The notes: a model not told the origin generated them from the sequence alone. Shown: positions 19,101-27,813, counted from the first letter of the stretch. The stretch is 64,000 nt of DNA from Arthrobacter citreus (GCA_013200995.1 CP053688.1:2852001-2916000), one strand, 5' to 3'. A program made the numbers and translations.

Positions 19101-20033
19101 TTATTTGTTTTTCTTAGCTTTAACTTTTAATAACTCTTTGTTCATATAATCTAAAGCATTCGTAATTTTCACACCTGGACTAGCTGCAAATAAGTCACTT
19201 GGTAAGAAAATAACATTTTTCTTTTTAACTGCTTTTAAATTTTTCCATGAACTTGAAGACATTAGCTTAACCATAGCTGCCTTTGTTTTCTTTTGGTCTG
19301 TATGAGTAATCATAAAAATAACATCTGGATTACTTTTAACAATTCTCTCTGTACTTAAGTTTGCATAACCAGGGAAATCTTTAACTTGTGAGAAACTTGA
19401 AGCTATATTTACTCCACCTGTTTTCTTTAATACATCTCCTGAGAATGAACTTGGAAGAGCAACTAAAGAATTTGAACCTGAGCCAAACAAAATAACCGCT
19501 CTAACATTTGTTTTACTTTTACTAAATTTTTTTATACGGCTATCAATTTTACCTGTTAATACTTTTGCTTTTTTCCCTTTGTTTAACACTTTCCCAAGTA
19601 AAGTAATACTTTTTTTAATATCATTAACTGATGCTCCAGAAGTGATAACAACCTTTACTCCAAGCTTTTCTACTTTTTTAATATTTGCTTTAAATGCAGT
19701 AGTCGCAATAACAACGTCAGGTTTTACACTAACAATTTTTTCATAGCTTGGTGAATAAACTGTTCCAATTTGAGTAATTTTTTTTAAGCTAGAATCAACT
19801 GGTGTAACTGTCGTTGGACGGCCGACAATTTTAGAACCTAATGCTTTAACTGTGCTTAGATCACCAGCACTTAATATCGCTACTCGTGTTGGAGCTTTCT
19901 TAAATGTCACTGTTCTATTTGCAAAATCCTTTACAGTGATTTTTTTTGTTGCTGCTTCAGAAACCGAAGTATTAAATGCTAGTAAGCTAAAAGTTACTAA
20001 AACCGATAACATGCTTAATAAAAACTTTTTCAT
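19101..20033 (-). CDS. Secreted heme/iron-binding protein of the ABC importer (cluster 8/FecB fold)
   Basis: 310 residues. The signal peptide ends SVSEAA, with no lipobox cysteine, which is unusual because Gram-positive binding proteins of this class are normally lipoproteins. The mature protein has the helical-backbone metal receptor layout: VTFKKAPTRVAILSAGDLST, IVSVKPDVVIATT, KKVEKLGVKVVITSG, ERIVKSNPDVIFMITH and a C-terminal LDYMNKELLKVKAKKNK. It should bind heme or a ferric siderophore and hand it to the permease. The very lysine-rich mature chain could hold it at the anionic wall by charge. First gene of the Fur-controlled operon. Confidence 0.85.
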   Translation of the reverse strand: MKKFLLSMLSVLVTFSLLAFNTSVSEAATKKITVKDFANRTVTFKKAPTRVAILSAGDLSTVKALGSKIVGRPTTVTPVDSSLKKITQIGTVYSPSYEKIVSVKPDVVIATTAFKANIKKVEKLGVKVVITSGASVNDIKKSITLLGKVLNKGKKAKVLTGKIDSRIKKFSKSKTNVRAVILFGSGSNSLVALPSSFSGDVLKKTGGVNIASSFSQVKDFPGYANLSTERIVKSNPDVIFMITHTDQKKTKAAMVKLMSSSSWKNLKAVKKKNVIFLPSDLFAASPGVKITNALDYMNKELLKVKAKKNK

Positions 20034-20060
20034 AGATAACTCCTTATGTTTAGTTATTAA

Positions 20061-20123
20061 TGATTATCATTATCAATTACACCCTTCGAATTGATAATAA
20101 TTTACACTGAGAATAATTGTCAA
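20061..20123 (-). promoter_or_regulatory. Fur box and promoter of the heme-uptake operon
   Basis: TGATTATCATTATCA (20061-20075) matches the 7-1-7 Fur consensus at 14 of 15 positions. On the minus strand TTGACA (20118-20123) and TATTAT (20094-20099) are spaced 18 bp, which places the Fur box just after the start of transcription. Confidence 0.8.
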
Positions 20124-20310
20124 TTAGATTTTTCAATTTTTTTAATCTTTTTCTAATTTGGAATCAATTTATTCCGCTCCATCTCTGTCATGAAGAAAAA
20201 TTATAAAAAAGGCTTCCACCAATCCCCTCCCCTTATGTTCCCGTCGCAAATTCTCTACACTAAGAAAAAAACTATTTGATTACAGAATAATATGGAATTT
20301 CATATTGCAA

Positions 20311-20340
20311 TTGATAATGATAATTGTTATCATCTATAAT
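20311..20340 (+). promoter_or_regulatory. Fur box within the hugZ promoter
   Basis: TGATAATGATAATTGTTATCA (20312-20332, one residue group of the classical hexamer array) lies between a TTGATA -35 (20311-20316) and a TATAAT -10 (20335-20340), so bound Fur would block RNA polymerase. Confidence 0.82.
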
Positions 20341-20396
20341 GGCTTATAATCTACATATAATTTTAGAAGCTAAAAACATCTTTCTGGAGGCTTTCT

Positions 20397-20897
20397 ATGC
20401 AAAAACAACCATCAATTGAAACAATCAAACAGAAATATATCGAATTTGTTAACGAATCAAAAACTTTCTCCATTAGTACGCTAGATCAAAATGGCAATCC
20501 TTTTATTAGTTACGCACCTTTTGTTAAGCATGAGGGAAAACTATATATATTTATAAGTGGTATTACAGAGCACTATAAATTTATTGAGGAGAATGAATTG
20601 ATTCATATCATGATGATTGCCGATGACTCTAAATCACCTAATCTATTTGCAAGAGAACGTGTTCGTTTTCAATGCACGTCTGAAAACATTGGGAATGATC
20701 ATAAAGAAGAAATTTTTTCCAAGTTCGAGGAAATTCATGGCGCATCAATGATAAAACTACTTCGAGGACTAGCTGATATGTCATTATTTGAACTTACTCC
20801 TATCCATGGGAGATATGTCGTTGGATTTGGATCTGCGTACGACGTCGATCTTTCTGGAAATAAATTTGAACATGTTATAGTTGATAAAAATAAATAA
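20397..20897 (+). CDS. hugZ: HugZ-family heme utilisation protein
   Basis: 166 residues with the split-barrel flavin-binding-like fold of the pyridoxamine 5-phosphate oxidase superfamily. HugZ/HutZ marks are SISTLDQNGNPFISYAPF, LYIFISGITEHYKFI, NLFARERVRFQC, and the C-terminal DMSLFELTPIHGRYVVGFGSA. Proteins of this family bind heme and in several bacteria break it down with release of iron. GGAGG precedes the ATG. It is divergent from the heme importer operon and has its own Fur box and terminator. With IsdG next door the locus encodes two unrelated heme-degrading candidates. Confidence 0.9.
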   Translation: MQKQPSIETIKQKYIEFVNESKTFSISTLDQNGNPFISYAPFVKHEGKLYIFISGITEHYKFIEENELIHIMMIADDSKSPNLFARERVRFQCTSENIGNDHKEEIFSKFEEIHGASMIKLLRGLADMSLFELTPIHGRYVVGFGSAYDVDLSGNKFEHVIVDKNK

Positions 20898-20906
20898 TTA
20901 CTCTAT

Positions 20907-20952
20907 CCACTTTCACCATAAATCGATTAATTATGTGAAAGTGGTTTTTATT
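20907..20952 (+). terminator. Terminator of hugZ
   Basis: A perfect 10-bp stem CCACTTTCAC/GTGAAAGTGG followed by TTTTTATTT. Confidence 0.85.
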
Positions 20953-21083
20953 TCTCCACACTCTAAAGCTTTTAAAGAAAACAGAGTCGTTGTTACACTT
21001 ATAAGTATTATCTAAAAATGAAAACCACTTCTATTTTTTCTCCGCTACCAATTACTATTTTCTTAATGTATAAAAAAAAATAA

Positions 21084-21138
21084 TTGACATTAGTTCTCAA
21101 TAGCGTATATGATTTTAATGAAAATGATAATCATTATT
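21084..21138 (+). promoter_or_regulatory. Fur box and promoter of the 353-residue secreted protein
   Basis: TTGACA (21084-21089) and TATGAT (21108-21113) with an 18-bp spacer are followed by GAAAATGATAATCATTATT (21120-21138), 17 of 19 matches to the Fur consensus, overlapping the expected transcription start. Confidence 0.82.
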
Positions 21139-21215
21139 AATTAAACTTTACACCTTCACCTATTTTTACAAAGTTTTGTATTTTATTTATCATTTTCTGA
21201 TAGGAGATCTAACGA

Positions 21216-22277
21216 ATGAAAATTAAATCAATTATTAATATGGCAGCAGTTGGTGCTATTATTGCAAGTTCCGTTGTATTAACTAAACCTACTTCCACTG
21301 GCGCAACAGTTTACGTTGGTAAAATAGTTAACGAATCAAAAGCTCAAATGAAAAAAGCATATAACTCGTATTACATCCCAGTTCAAAAGACTGGTAAATT
21401 AGCTAATAAAGCTACTGTTGTAGCTGAATATAACAAAGCAAAAAAACAATATAATTATTCAAAACAAACGATCAATAAATATTCCAAGAAGGCAAAGCAA
21501 AAATATTTAACGGACCTTAATAACACATATAAAATGTATATTACGAAACGTGTTGAACCTTATCTAAAAGCAACGACATCTTTAGATAACTCTGTAAAGG
21601 TTGAATCTGAACTTCAAACTGCAGTTTTAGATGAAGATTTAGATGCTGTGATCGTTGCACATAGTAAACTAGGAAAATATGTATCATCGAAGCAATTATC
21701 TCTTTATAATCACGTTTATGATGCAAAAACGAGAAAAATTTTCTTGAATGAGTATAAAGATCAATCTTCTAAGTATAAACAGTATCGATATGACGTTACA
21801 ATTTCTAAAAAGTTGGATCAAACTGCTGATCTATTGGAATATGGCAAATTAGCAAAAGCGAATACGATTTTGAAATCTGTTAAGCCTATATTAAATCGCA
21901 CATCAGCAACATTTAAAGAAGATCTAACAAACGAATATAATGATTTATTAGAAGTATATACTGATGCAATTAAACCTCCTACTGCTGAACTCGATTATAT
22001 CGATGCGACAAATGGAAAATTAACACTTGAATTTGATATGGGTGTTTCTACATTATCAATTAAAGATTTAAAAGTATCAGTAAGTATAAATGGCGGTACC
22101 GAGCAAACAATCACGCCTACTAGCATCACGCTTAGTGCTGACAAATCAACTGCATTCATTATTGTAGATCAAATTAAAGCAACTTCTACAGTACAAAGTG
22201 TAGAATACTCCGTCGTATATAAAGGTGATAGAACAACTGCAGATCCATTTGAAGTAAGTGCTTTACAATCTAATTAA
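21216..22277 (+). CDS. Fur-controlled secreted protein, function unknown
   Basis: 353 residues with an N-terminal signal peptide (INMAAVGAIIASSVVLTKP). No lipobox, LPXTG anchor or membrane anchor is visible. Residues from about 30 to 245 are lysine- and tyrosine-rich and look mainly helical (KKQYNYSKQTINKYSKKAKQ, KILKSVKP-like repeats). The last 100 residues look like a beta-sandwich of the bacterial Ig/SbsA type (GKLTLEFDMGVSTLSI, STAFIIVDQIKATSTV). The promoter carries a strong Fur box and the gene is beside the heme import genes, so a role in capturing or presenting heme or iron at the cell surface is the leading inference. No NEAT domain is recognisable. Confidence 0.8.
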   Translation: MKIKSIINMAAVGAIIASSVVLTKPTSTGATVYVGKIVNESKAQMKKAYNSYYIPVQKTGKLANKATVVAEYNKAKKQYNYSKQTINKYSKKAKQKYLTDLNNTYKMYITKRVEPYLKATTSLDNSVKVESELQTAVLDEDLDAVIVAHSKLGKYVSSKQLSLYNHVYDAKTRKIFLNEYKDQSSKYKQYRYDVTISKKLDQTADLLEYGKLAKANTILKSVKPILNRTSATFKEDLTNEYNDLLEVYTDAIKPPTAELDYIDATNGKLTLEFDMGVSTLSIKDLKVSVSINGGTEQTITPTSITLSADKSTAFIIVDQIKATSTVQSVEYSVVYKGDRTTADPFEVSALQSN

Positions 22278-22297
22278 TCGAAAAAGATAATTTTAAA

Positions 22298-22345
22298 AGG
22301 CCAACCTAAAAGTCAGAGTACCTGATTATAGGCGGCCTCTTTTTA
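22298..22345 (+). terminator. Terminator of the Fur-controlled secreted protein gene
   Basis: AGGCC/GGCCT outer stem with an inner CCTA/TAGG stem, followed by a T-rich tract. Confidence 0.7.
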
Positions 22346-22960
22346 ACTTTCGAGATCTGTCGGGGGATATTCGTTTGATTTTCTTGTTAGATTTGATTTT
22401 ATGTTCATCATTTACAAATATTTAGTAAATTTCTTCACTTTTTTTAAAGAAATAGAGCAATTTTATTAATTTCCACTATTGAGTAACTACTTCTTAGCAA
22501 TAATTAAGCTGGGATACCCTAACCCGTATAGGTAATATCTTATCTAATTTGGGATTCTAGAGAATTTAATTTCAGATTCTCTATTTTTATTTGCACTTCG
22601 TCTTTTATTTTCAGTTTTTGTATTCTTATTTGCACATTTCAACACTCGTATTTACACTACGACATTTATTCAAATTACTCTTCTTTTGATACACCCTTAT
22701 TCACAGCGTTAAAATATGACTTATCTATTAAATAAGTAATCTATAGATTGAATCCATTTCACTTTACGTGCGTTTTGCTGCAGTCTGAATTCAATGCTTT
22801 TTTATAGGCAACAGAACGACTATAAAATCATACTGTAATTAATGTGATATTTATTTTTCGCCTAATAAATGTTAAATAGTGCATTTTAATAAAAATTTCT
22901 AACCTTTCTGATTTAAATTTGTTACGATTAAACTAGTATGATTTAAGAAAGGATTGTAAT
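22346..22960. other. Gene-free interval with an orphan hairpin and a degenerate repeat array
   Basis: No gene is visible. AGAGAAT/ATTCTCT (22559-22582) followed by ATTTTTATTTG looks like a terminator with no obvious gene before it. From about 22589 to 22672, units beginning ATTTGCAC, ATTTTCAG, ATTTGCAC and ATTTACAC recur every 19-22 bp. The remainder is AT-rich. Confidence 0.5.
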
Positions 22961-23827
22961 ATGACAATAACTTATCGTTTTTATGAGAGTCCTTCAGATC
23001 TTGATTTACAGTATGATTTTTGGAATAAAATAACGAATTCTTTAAGGTATGCCTGGAAAGCAACATTGTCTCCTAAACTATTTGAAAATCAGTCGGAATT
23101 TAATGAGAAATCTAGATGCTTTGCATTTGATGGGGATGAACTTGTAGGATATATGAGTTTCTCCGGAAAGGGAGAATTTGTATCGTTAGGCTATCCGTGG
23201 GTATTACCAGAGTATGAGGATACTGTACGAGATGAACTATTTGAAAGAGTTTACCAATTTGCTATAAGTGAAGAATATGGCGGAAAATTACTTGCACAGC
23301 GATTTAGAGGTCAATGGTCAAAACAAATAGATTATTTCGTATCTAAAGGTTTCAATATTACAAGTCGTTCACAAATTGTTGGGGCACATTATCCACTACT
23401 TATTAAAACTATACAAAATATCCCTGGATTTACTTTCGAAATAAAAGATCAATTTCAATTTAATGTTTGGAAAGATTTAAAAATGAAGCAACAAATTCTT
23501 ACTAATGAACAAGTTGCTATGATGAATGAATATTATAACTCTATAGAATTTGACTATGCAGTTGAATGTAAATTGGAAAATCAAACGATCGCCTATTTCG
23601 GAATTACAATACGCCCTGACACCAAGTATTCTGAAATTTTAGCTGTAGCATATACAGATGCAGCTATTCCATATTTTTATGATATTATGTCAGTCATCCA
23701 TAATGAGAACATTAATCGAAAAGTAACAACTGTTACAATAACTAAGTCTCAAATTCCTAAAGTAGTCCTACAGGAAAAACTTGGTTTTACTCCTTTAACA
23801 GAAGATGTGATGATGCATAAGAGATAG
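22961..23827 (+). CDS. GNAT-like acetyltransferase family protein
   Basis: 288 residues with AAAGGA upstream of the ATG. The first 150 residues look like a GNAT N-acyltransferase domain: FDGDELVGYMSF as strand 4, then LGYPWVLPEYEDTVRDELFERVYQFAI, and an FVSKGFN ending. A second, shorter GNAT-like half follows (IAYFGITIRPDTKYSEILAVAYTD), ending VLQEKLGFTPLTEDVMM, which is typical of the last GNAT strand. The canonical QxxGxG/A acetyl-CoA loop is not clear, so activity is uncertain. Monocistronic with a strong terminator; substrate unknown. Confidence 0.7.
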   Translation: MTITYRFYESPSDLDLQYDFWNKITNSLRYAWKATLSPKLFENQSEFNEKSRCFAFDGDELVGYMSFSGKGEFVSLGYPWVLPEYEDTVRDELFERVYQFAISEEYGGKLLAQRFRGQWSKQIDYFVSKGFNITSRSQIVGAHYPLLIKTIQNIPGFTFEIKDQFQFNVWKDLKMKQQILTNEQVAMMNEYYNSIEFDYAVECKLENQTIAYFGITIRPDTKYSEILAVAYTDAAIPYFYDIMSVIHNENINRKVTTVTITKSQIPKVVLQEKLGFTPLTEDVMMHKR

Positions 23828-23846
23828 TTGGCACACAAATAGTGAA

Positions 23847-23884
23847 AACCCGCACGGAATTACGAATTTCTAGCGGGTTTTTTG
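23847..23884 (+). terminator. Terminator of the GNAT-like gene
   Basis: AACCCGC/GCGGGTT stem followed by six T. Confidence 0.85.
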
Positions 23885-23914
23885 TGCTTTTACTTGAAAT
23901 TGCGTCGGTAACTA

Positions 23915-24040
23915 TTGCATAACTTACCATAAATCGGTTTCAAGCAATTTTATGCACAAAAACACTCTTGTTATGCACGAAAATCGGTAAATTATGATCA
24001 AAGTTCACAACTTTATAAACAAAATACATAATTTGTTCCA
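23915..24040. repeat. Degenerate tandem repeat, 21-bp period
   Basis: Units beginning TATGCAC (23951), TATGCAC (23972), TATGATC (23993) and TATAAAC (24014) are exactly 21 bp apart; AAATCGGT recurs at 23931 and 23981. The array lies between two convergent terminators. Confidence 0.6.
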
Positions 24041-24049
24041 TAATATAAA

Positions 24050-24093
24050 GGGAACTGTCTCAAAGTAGATCGACTTGAGACAGTTCCTTTTTC
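24050..24093. terminator. Hairpin terminator after alkC
   Basis: A perfect 13-bp stem GGAACTGTCTCAA / TTGAGACAGTTCC. The T run is on the plus-strand side, so it may act in both directions between the GNAT gene and alkC. Confidence 0.75.
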
Positions 24094-24097
24094 AATT

Positions 24098-25186
24098 CTA
24101 CTCTACAATAAAGTCACAACTTCCACATACCGCGCCGTTAATCAGCAGGCTGATCGTGTGTTGGCCAGGGTAGTGCTTTCTTGTTGATAAGTTTTTGAAT
24201 GAGTGAGATTTGTTATATGATAATGTTTTGTTTTTCTCGATTGTGTTTTCGGATATTTTGAAGATTTTTTTTGTGCGGTTTCCTTTTGCTTTTACGTAAT
24301 CAATTGCAAATTCGATTCTAATTTTTGTAGGGGTCGGTTCGTCACTATGAATCTTAAATGAAAAGTTTAGGTCCTCACCGATTTCTATTTTGTCTGATTG
24401 CAATTGGAAATTTTCAATATTGATTGCATTTGTCGTTTGGAATCCGAAAATCGTTAAAGCTTCTATATTCCCCTTTTTAAGTAGAGTTCTACATGCATGC
24501 TTAATAATCCAATTTGTATTTGGATCTTTTCCATACCATTCTTTTGCAATCTTTAATACTAGATTAGGATGGTCTTTTGAAATGTCATTTAAATTATTCG
24601 CTACGCTTTTACGAACATATAATGACTCGTCTTCTTTTAAGTTTTCTAAAATTGGAAGAATCGGAGTTGGATCTATTTTCAAGCTTTTTAGAACCATCCC
24701 CCACGGTAATTTCGGACGACATCCTTCACTTGCAAGTCTTCTTACATGTTCACTATGATGAGTAGACCATTTTAGCATTTGAGCCATCATTCGTTCTTGG
24801 TCTTGAACGATAAACGGCCTAACCGCAAATTCAGAAGTTGAGTGCTGTGTAAATAATTCTAGCGCTTCCATCGATTGATCCCAATTTTCTAAACCGTATA
24901 CCTCTACAAAATCAGGAAAAATAATACTACTTAGTTGATTTGTTGGAAATTTATTTAATATACTCCTTAAAATCTCAATCGATTTTTCATAATTACTAGG
25001 TAATAACTCCCCTAAACAAACCGTAATATGTCTCATTCTCTCCTTTAAAGTTTTATCTTCCCACTCTTCATCGAAGATTTTATCGATAAAAGTATCGCGA
25101 TTAAAATCTTTATATACATTCTTGATCTCATTTGCAATTTTTAATATTAAATTATAGTTATATATATCCTTTAAAGCTTCTGCCAT
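24098..25186 (-). CDS. alkC: DNA alkylation repair glycosylase AlkC, with C-terminal beta domain
   Basis: 362 residues. The HEAT-like repeat glycosylase core covers about 1-240 and has the AlkC hallmark HVRRLASEGCRPKLPWG followed by DPTPILPILENLKEDESLYVRKSVANNLND, and a WIIKHACRTLLKKG helix. AlkC removes 3-methyladenine and related lesions by wrapping the helix without flipping the base. Residues 250-362 form a beta-rich domain (DLNFSFKIHSDEPTPTKIRI, HYPGQHTISLLING), consistent with the Ig-like domain found in one subset of AlkC proteins. GGAG precedes the ATG. It starts 18 bp after cblS, so it is probably the last gene of the cobalamin salvage operon. Confidence 0.9.
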   Translation of the reverse strand: MAEALKDIYNYNLILKIANEIKNVYKDFNRDTFIDKIFDEEWEDKTLKERMRHITVCLGELLPSNYEKSIEILRSILNKFPTNQLSSIIFPDFVEVYGLENWDQSMEALELFTQHSTSEFAVRPFIVQDQERMMAQMLKWSTHHSEHVRRLASEGCRPKLPWGMVLKSLKIDPTPILPILENLKEDESLYVRKSVANNLNDISKDHPNLVLKIAKEWYGKDPNTNWIIKHACRTLLKKGNIEALTIFGFQTTNAINIENFQLQSDKIEIGEDLNFSFKIHSDEPTPTKIRIEFAIDYVKAKGNRTKKIFKISENTIEKNKTLSYNKSHSFKNLSTRKHYPGQHTISLLINGAVCGSCDFIVE

Positions 25187-25204
25187 CTTTATTCTCCAAT
25201 AACA

Positions 25205-25975
25205 TTATTTAATTTCACCTAATAAAGTGAGTGGCTGTGCGATTAATCTTTTTAATTCTTCAATAGAATCCTTTTTAATAATTGCTAGTGCACATGTCGC
25301 TGGTCCAGCTGATTTATGTAACTGGATGCTAGTTTGATTTAAATATTTGATCTCTTTATTATGTGTTTCCATCAATTGATTTAATTCAAATAGCACTCCT
25401 TTTGAACCGATTGGTAAAACATCAGAAACATCTTTGTTACTAGTTAACTGCTTTAATGAATTAAAATTAATGATTTCATTTTTATTTTCATTCAAATCTT
25501 CTACTACTTCTTGTCCTACTTTTGGATAACCAATCAATATGACCACGTCACCCGAATTTACTTCTTTTCTATTAAATGGATTATAGATTTCACCCATTAA
25601 AGTGATTCCTAAACCCGTTTGTTTTGTTGGTATGTTTTCTTCAGTACTTCCAGTAATATTTATATTTAAATCATCTTCGTAAAAATTTGCTTCATTATAT
25701 TCTTTTATCGCTTTTTCAATACCGTTTATAATTCGTTTCCCTCTACCGTCCATTTCTACACATAATGTATTAATTAACACTGTAGGCTTCGAACGAAAAG
25801 CTAGCGTTTCAACTAAACATAATTTTGCAGTTAAATAACCAACTATTTCTTCATCAACTCTTATGTAATCAAGCTCACTCATCCCTATTCCACCGCAGCT
25901 ATCACATGCTATTGTAAAATATCGATTTGAATCTATTTGCATTAAAGTTAAATCCCTAAATTTTGAAGTTTGCAC
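25205..25975 (-). CDS. cblS: Alpha-ribazole kinase CblS
   Basis: 256 residues of the PurM/ThiL-like (AIR synthase-related) fold. The N-terminal FTIACDSCGGIGMSELDYI and GDVVILIGYPKVGQEV resemble the ATP-binding parts of that family. Together with the adjacent cblT this matches the CblT/CblS pair described in Geobacillus and Listeria: CblT imports alpha-ribazole and CblS phosphorylates it to alpha-ribazole phosphate, bypassing CobT. The start is a GTG with AAGGTGA upstream, and the gene overlaps cblT by 20 bp. The family is read from the sequence; the specific substrate rests on gene context. Confidence 0.85.
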   Translation of the reverse strand: MQTSKFRDLTLMQIDSNRYFTIACDSCGGIGMSELDYIRVDEEIVGYLTAKLCLVETLAFRSKPTVLINTLCVEMDGRGKRIINGIEKAIKEYNEANFYEDDLNINITGSTEENIPTKQTGLGITLMGEIYNPFNRKEVNSGDVVILIGYPKVGQEVVEDLNENKNEIINFNSLKQLTSNKDVSDVLPIGSKGVLFELNQLMETHNKEIKYLNQTSIQLHKSAGPATCALAIIKKDSIEELKRLIAQPLTLLGEIK

Positions 25976-26462
25976 GTTTCATCACCTTTTGAAGTATATA
26001 TGCTAATACAATATTTACCGCTGATGCTAAAGTTAATGGCAGAACCATCAAGATAAAAAAACTACTCACAGTCTTAAATGTAAATGAATGATTTAAATAA
26101 GCAATTAATAGACCGCTTAATATTGTTGCAACTGGACCATTTAAAATAATTGCGACGATCATCGCAATGTATTTGTTTATTTTTTTAAATAATACGCCAT
26201 AAATCCAAACGATCACAAGCATTTGAATTGCAATAAATAAATGCACTGGTACTGTAAATGGAAAACCAGATGTAAATGCTGTAAGAAGATGACCAAGCGC
26301 TCCTACAACCCCGCCGGCAATTGGAGATAATAAGATTGCAGCAAGAAAAGCCGGCAATGAATCAAATGCAATTGAATAAATAATTTTTATATTAGACAAA
26401 ATTGCACTTAATGCGATAAACAATGAAAGTAAAACTATTCTTTTTGTGTTCAATTTCCCCAT
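25956..26462 (-). CDS. cblT: Alpha-ribazole transporter CblT (ECF-type substrate component)
   Basis: 168 residues with about five membrane helices and no soluble domain (IVLLSLFIALSAILSNI, SLPAFLAAILLSPIAGGVVGAL, VHLFIAIQMLVIVWIYGVLF, IAMIVAIILNGPVATILSGL, MVLPLTLASAVNIVLAYIL). The ARxLSPIxGGxxGALGHLL-like centre is typical of ECF S components. The position between cobC and cblS supports alpha-ribazole as substrate. The ECF energising module is not in this window. The gene starts 4 bp after cobC. Confidence 0.85.
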   Translation of the reverse strand: MGKLNTKRIVLLSLFIALSAILSNIKIIYSIAFDSLPAFLAAILLSPIAGGVVGALGHLLTAFTSGFPFTVPVHLFIAIQMLVIVWIYGVLFKKINKYIAMIVAIILNGPVATILSGLLIAYLNHSFTFKTVSSFFILMVLPLTLASAVNIVLAYILQKVMKRANFKI

Positions 26463-26466
26463 CCTC

Positions 26467-27066
26467 TTAATTAAGTTGAATAATATTTTTCAAAAATCCA
26501 AACCCATCATTATATTCAATTTCAATAATACATCCATTACTTGTATAAAACTTCCAAAATTGGCTTAAATCTAAATGGAGGAAATTTAAGAGTAGGAGCT
26601 TCATAATGCCTCCATGCGTAACAACGATTATGTCTTCATTTAATGCAATCATCTCACGCACAAATTCATTCACTCGATCTGCACACTGCTTTAGGCTTTC
26701 TCCATTCGGAATTTGAAAATTTATTAAATCTTTGTTCCACTTTTCAACAATTTCAGGTACTTCTTTTAAAAGTTCAGCATATGATTTCCCTTCGAATAAT
26801 CCAAAATTTGTTTCATGTAATCGGCTATCAATTTTTTTGGATACACCTGTTAACACTTCAATCTCTTCACTTAATGCCGTACATCTGCGAAGCGGACTTG
26901 AATACAAAGTGTAGTTTGACGTCGAATCAATCATTTTGGATAACTGAGAAACGACTTTTTTCATTTGAAGTAAGCCAGCTTCCGTTAGATCAAAATCCGT
27001 CTTCCCTGCATAAACCTTCTGTTTGTTTCCAATGCTCTCTGTATGCCTAATTAAAATTATTCTCAT
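26467..27066 (-). CDS. cobC: Alpha-ribazole-5-phosphate phosphatase (CobC-like histidine phosphatase)
   Basis: 199 residues of the histidine phosphatase (phosphoglycerate mutase-like) superfamily. The phosphohistidine motif reads IRHTES (Thr in place of the usual Gly), followed by YAGKTDFDLTEAGL, then LYSSPLRRC, the acid motif LHETNFGLFEGKSYAEL and VVTHGGIMKLL. CobC removes phosphate from alpha-ribazole phosphate or the adenosylcobalamin phosphate product. It overlaps cobS by 4 bp (ATGA), a sign of translational coupling. Confidence 0.9.
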   Translation of the reverse strand: MRIILIRHTESIGNKQKVYAGKTDFDLTEAGLLQMKKVVSQLSKMIDSTSNYTLYSSPLRRCTALSEEIEVLTGVSKKIDSRLHETNFGLFEGKSYAELLKEVPEIVEKWNKDLINFQIPNGESLKQCADRVNEFVREMIALNEDIIVVTHGGIMKLLLLNFLHLDLSQFWKFYTSNGCIIEIEYNDGFGFLKNIIQLN

Positions 27067-27803
27067 ATTAATCTCTCACCAATAACAGCAAAAATTAAAA
27101 AGCATAATTGAGACACTTCAATCGTAAATCCAATGACATCGCCAGTAATTCCATCAATTTTTTGATTGATCCTCTTCGTTACAAATCCGACGAAAATAAA
27201 TGTCACAAAGATTGCCATAATAATCCCCATTTCGTTTAGTAAGACACTGCCTAAACAAATGAGTAACATATATAAAATTAATACAATGACAGAACTATTT
27301 TTTTTTGCTTCTATAATAAACTGACTTCCAAATCCTTCATTTCTAGCATAAGTACTTAATCGACAAACAAACAGAGCTATACATCTTCCTACAATCGGAA
27401 ACAAAAAAATCACAAACGCCGTACTCTTCGTAAGAAATAACCAGTCTCCTAAAAATAGAATGATTAAAGAAATAACGCCAAAAGCACCAATACGACTATC
27501 TTTCATAATTTCGAGTATTCTTTCTTTAGAACGATGACTAAATATTCCATCTGATGTATCTGCAACTCCATCAAAATGCAATCCACCTGTTAAAAGTAAA
27601 TATAATAGTAAAATAAGAAAAGCTACCGAATCTTTGTCCAAAATGAACGATATTCCACTTTCCAAACTAACAAGAATAATACCAAACAATACTCCTACTA
27701 AAGGAACCAATCTTATTCCTTTTCCTAGTTCAGCTTCTATAAACTCATAGTTTTTAACTGGTATTGTTGAAAAAAAACTGAGTACCATTTTAAATCGATT
27801 CAT
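27063..27803 (-). CDS. cobS: Adenosylcobinamide-GDP ribazoletransferase (cobalamin synthase)
   Basis: 246-residue membrane protein. The catalytic signature GGLHFDGVADTSDGIF followed by KERILEIMKDSRIGAFGV is unmistakable for CobS. About six hydrophobic segments follow. It joins adenosylcobinamide-GDP with alpha-ribazole (phosphate) at the membrane to complete the cobalamin nucleotide loop. It lies 10 bp after cobU. Confidence 0.95.
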   Translation of the reverse strand: MNRFKMVLSFFSTIPVKNYEFIEAELGKGIRLVPLVGVLFGIILVSLESGISFILDKDSVAFLILLLYLLLTGGLHFDGVADTSDGIFSHRSKERILEIMKDSRIGAFGVISLIILFLGDWLFLTKSTAFVIFLFPIVGRCIALFVCRLSTYARNEGFGSQFIIEAKKNSSVIVLILYMLLICLGSVLLNEMGIIMAIFVTFIFVGFVTKRINQKIDGITGDVIGFTIEVSQLCFLIFAVIGERLI

Positions 27804-27813
27804 ATCGCTACTC

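Noticed and set aside
20907..20952. Additional Fur box near the hugZ 3 end
   Set aside because: The symmetric sequence is a GC-containing stem followed by T's, that is, a terminator, and lacks the GATAAT hexamers.
22559..23000. CRISPR array suggested by recurring short motifs
   Set aside because: The repeats are degenerate, only 19-22 bp from start to start, with no conserved repeat plus unique spacer, and no cas genes are present.
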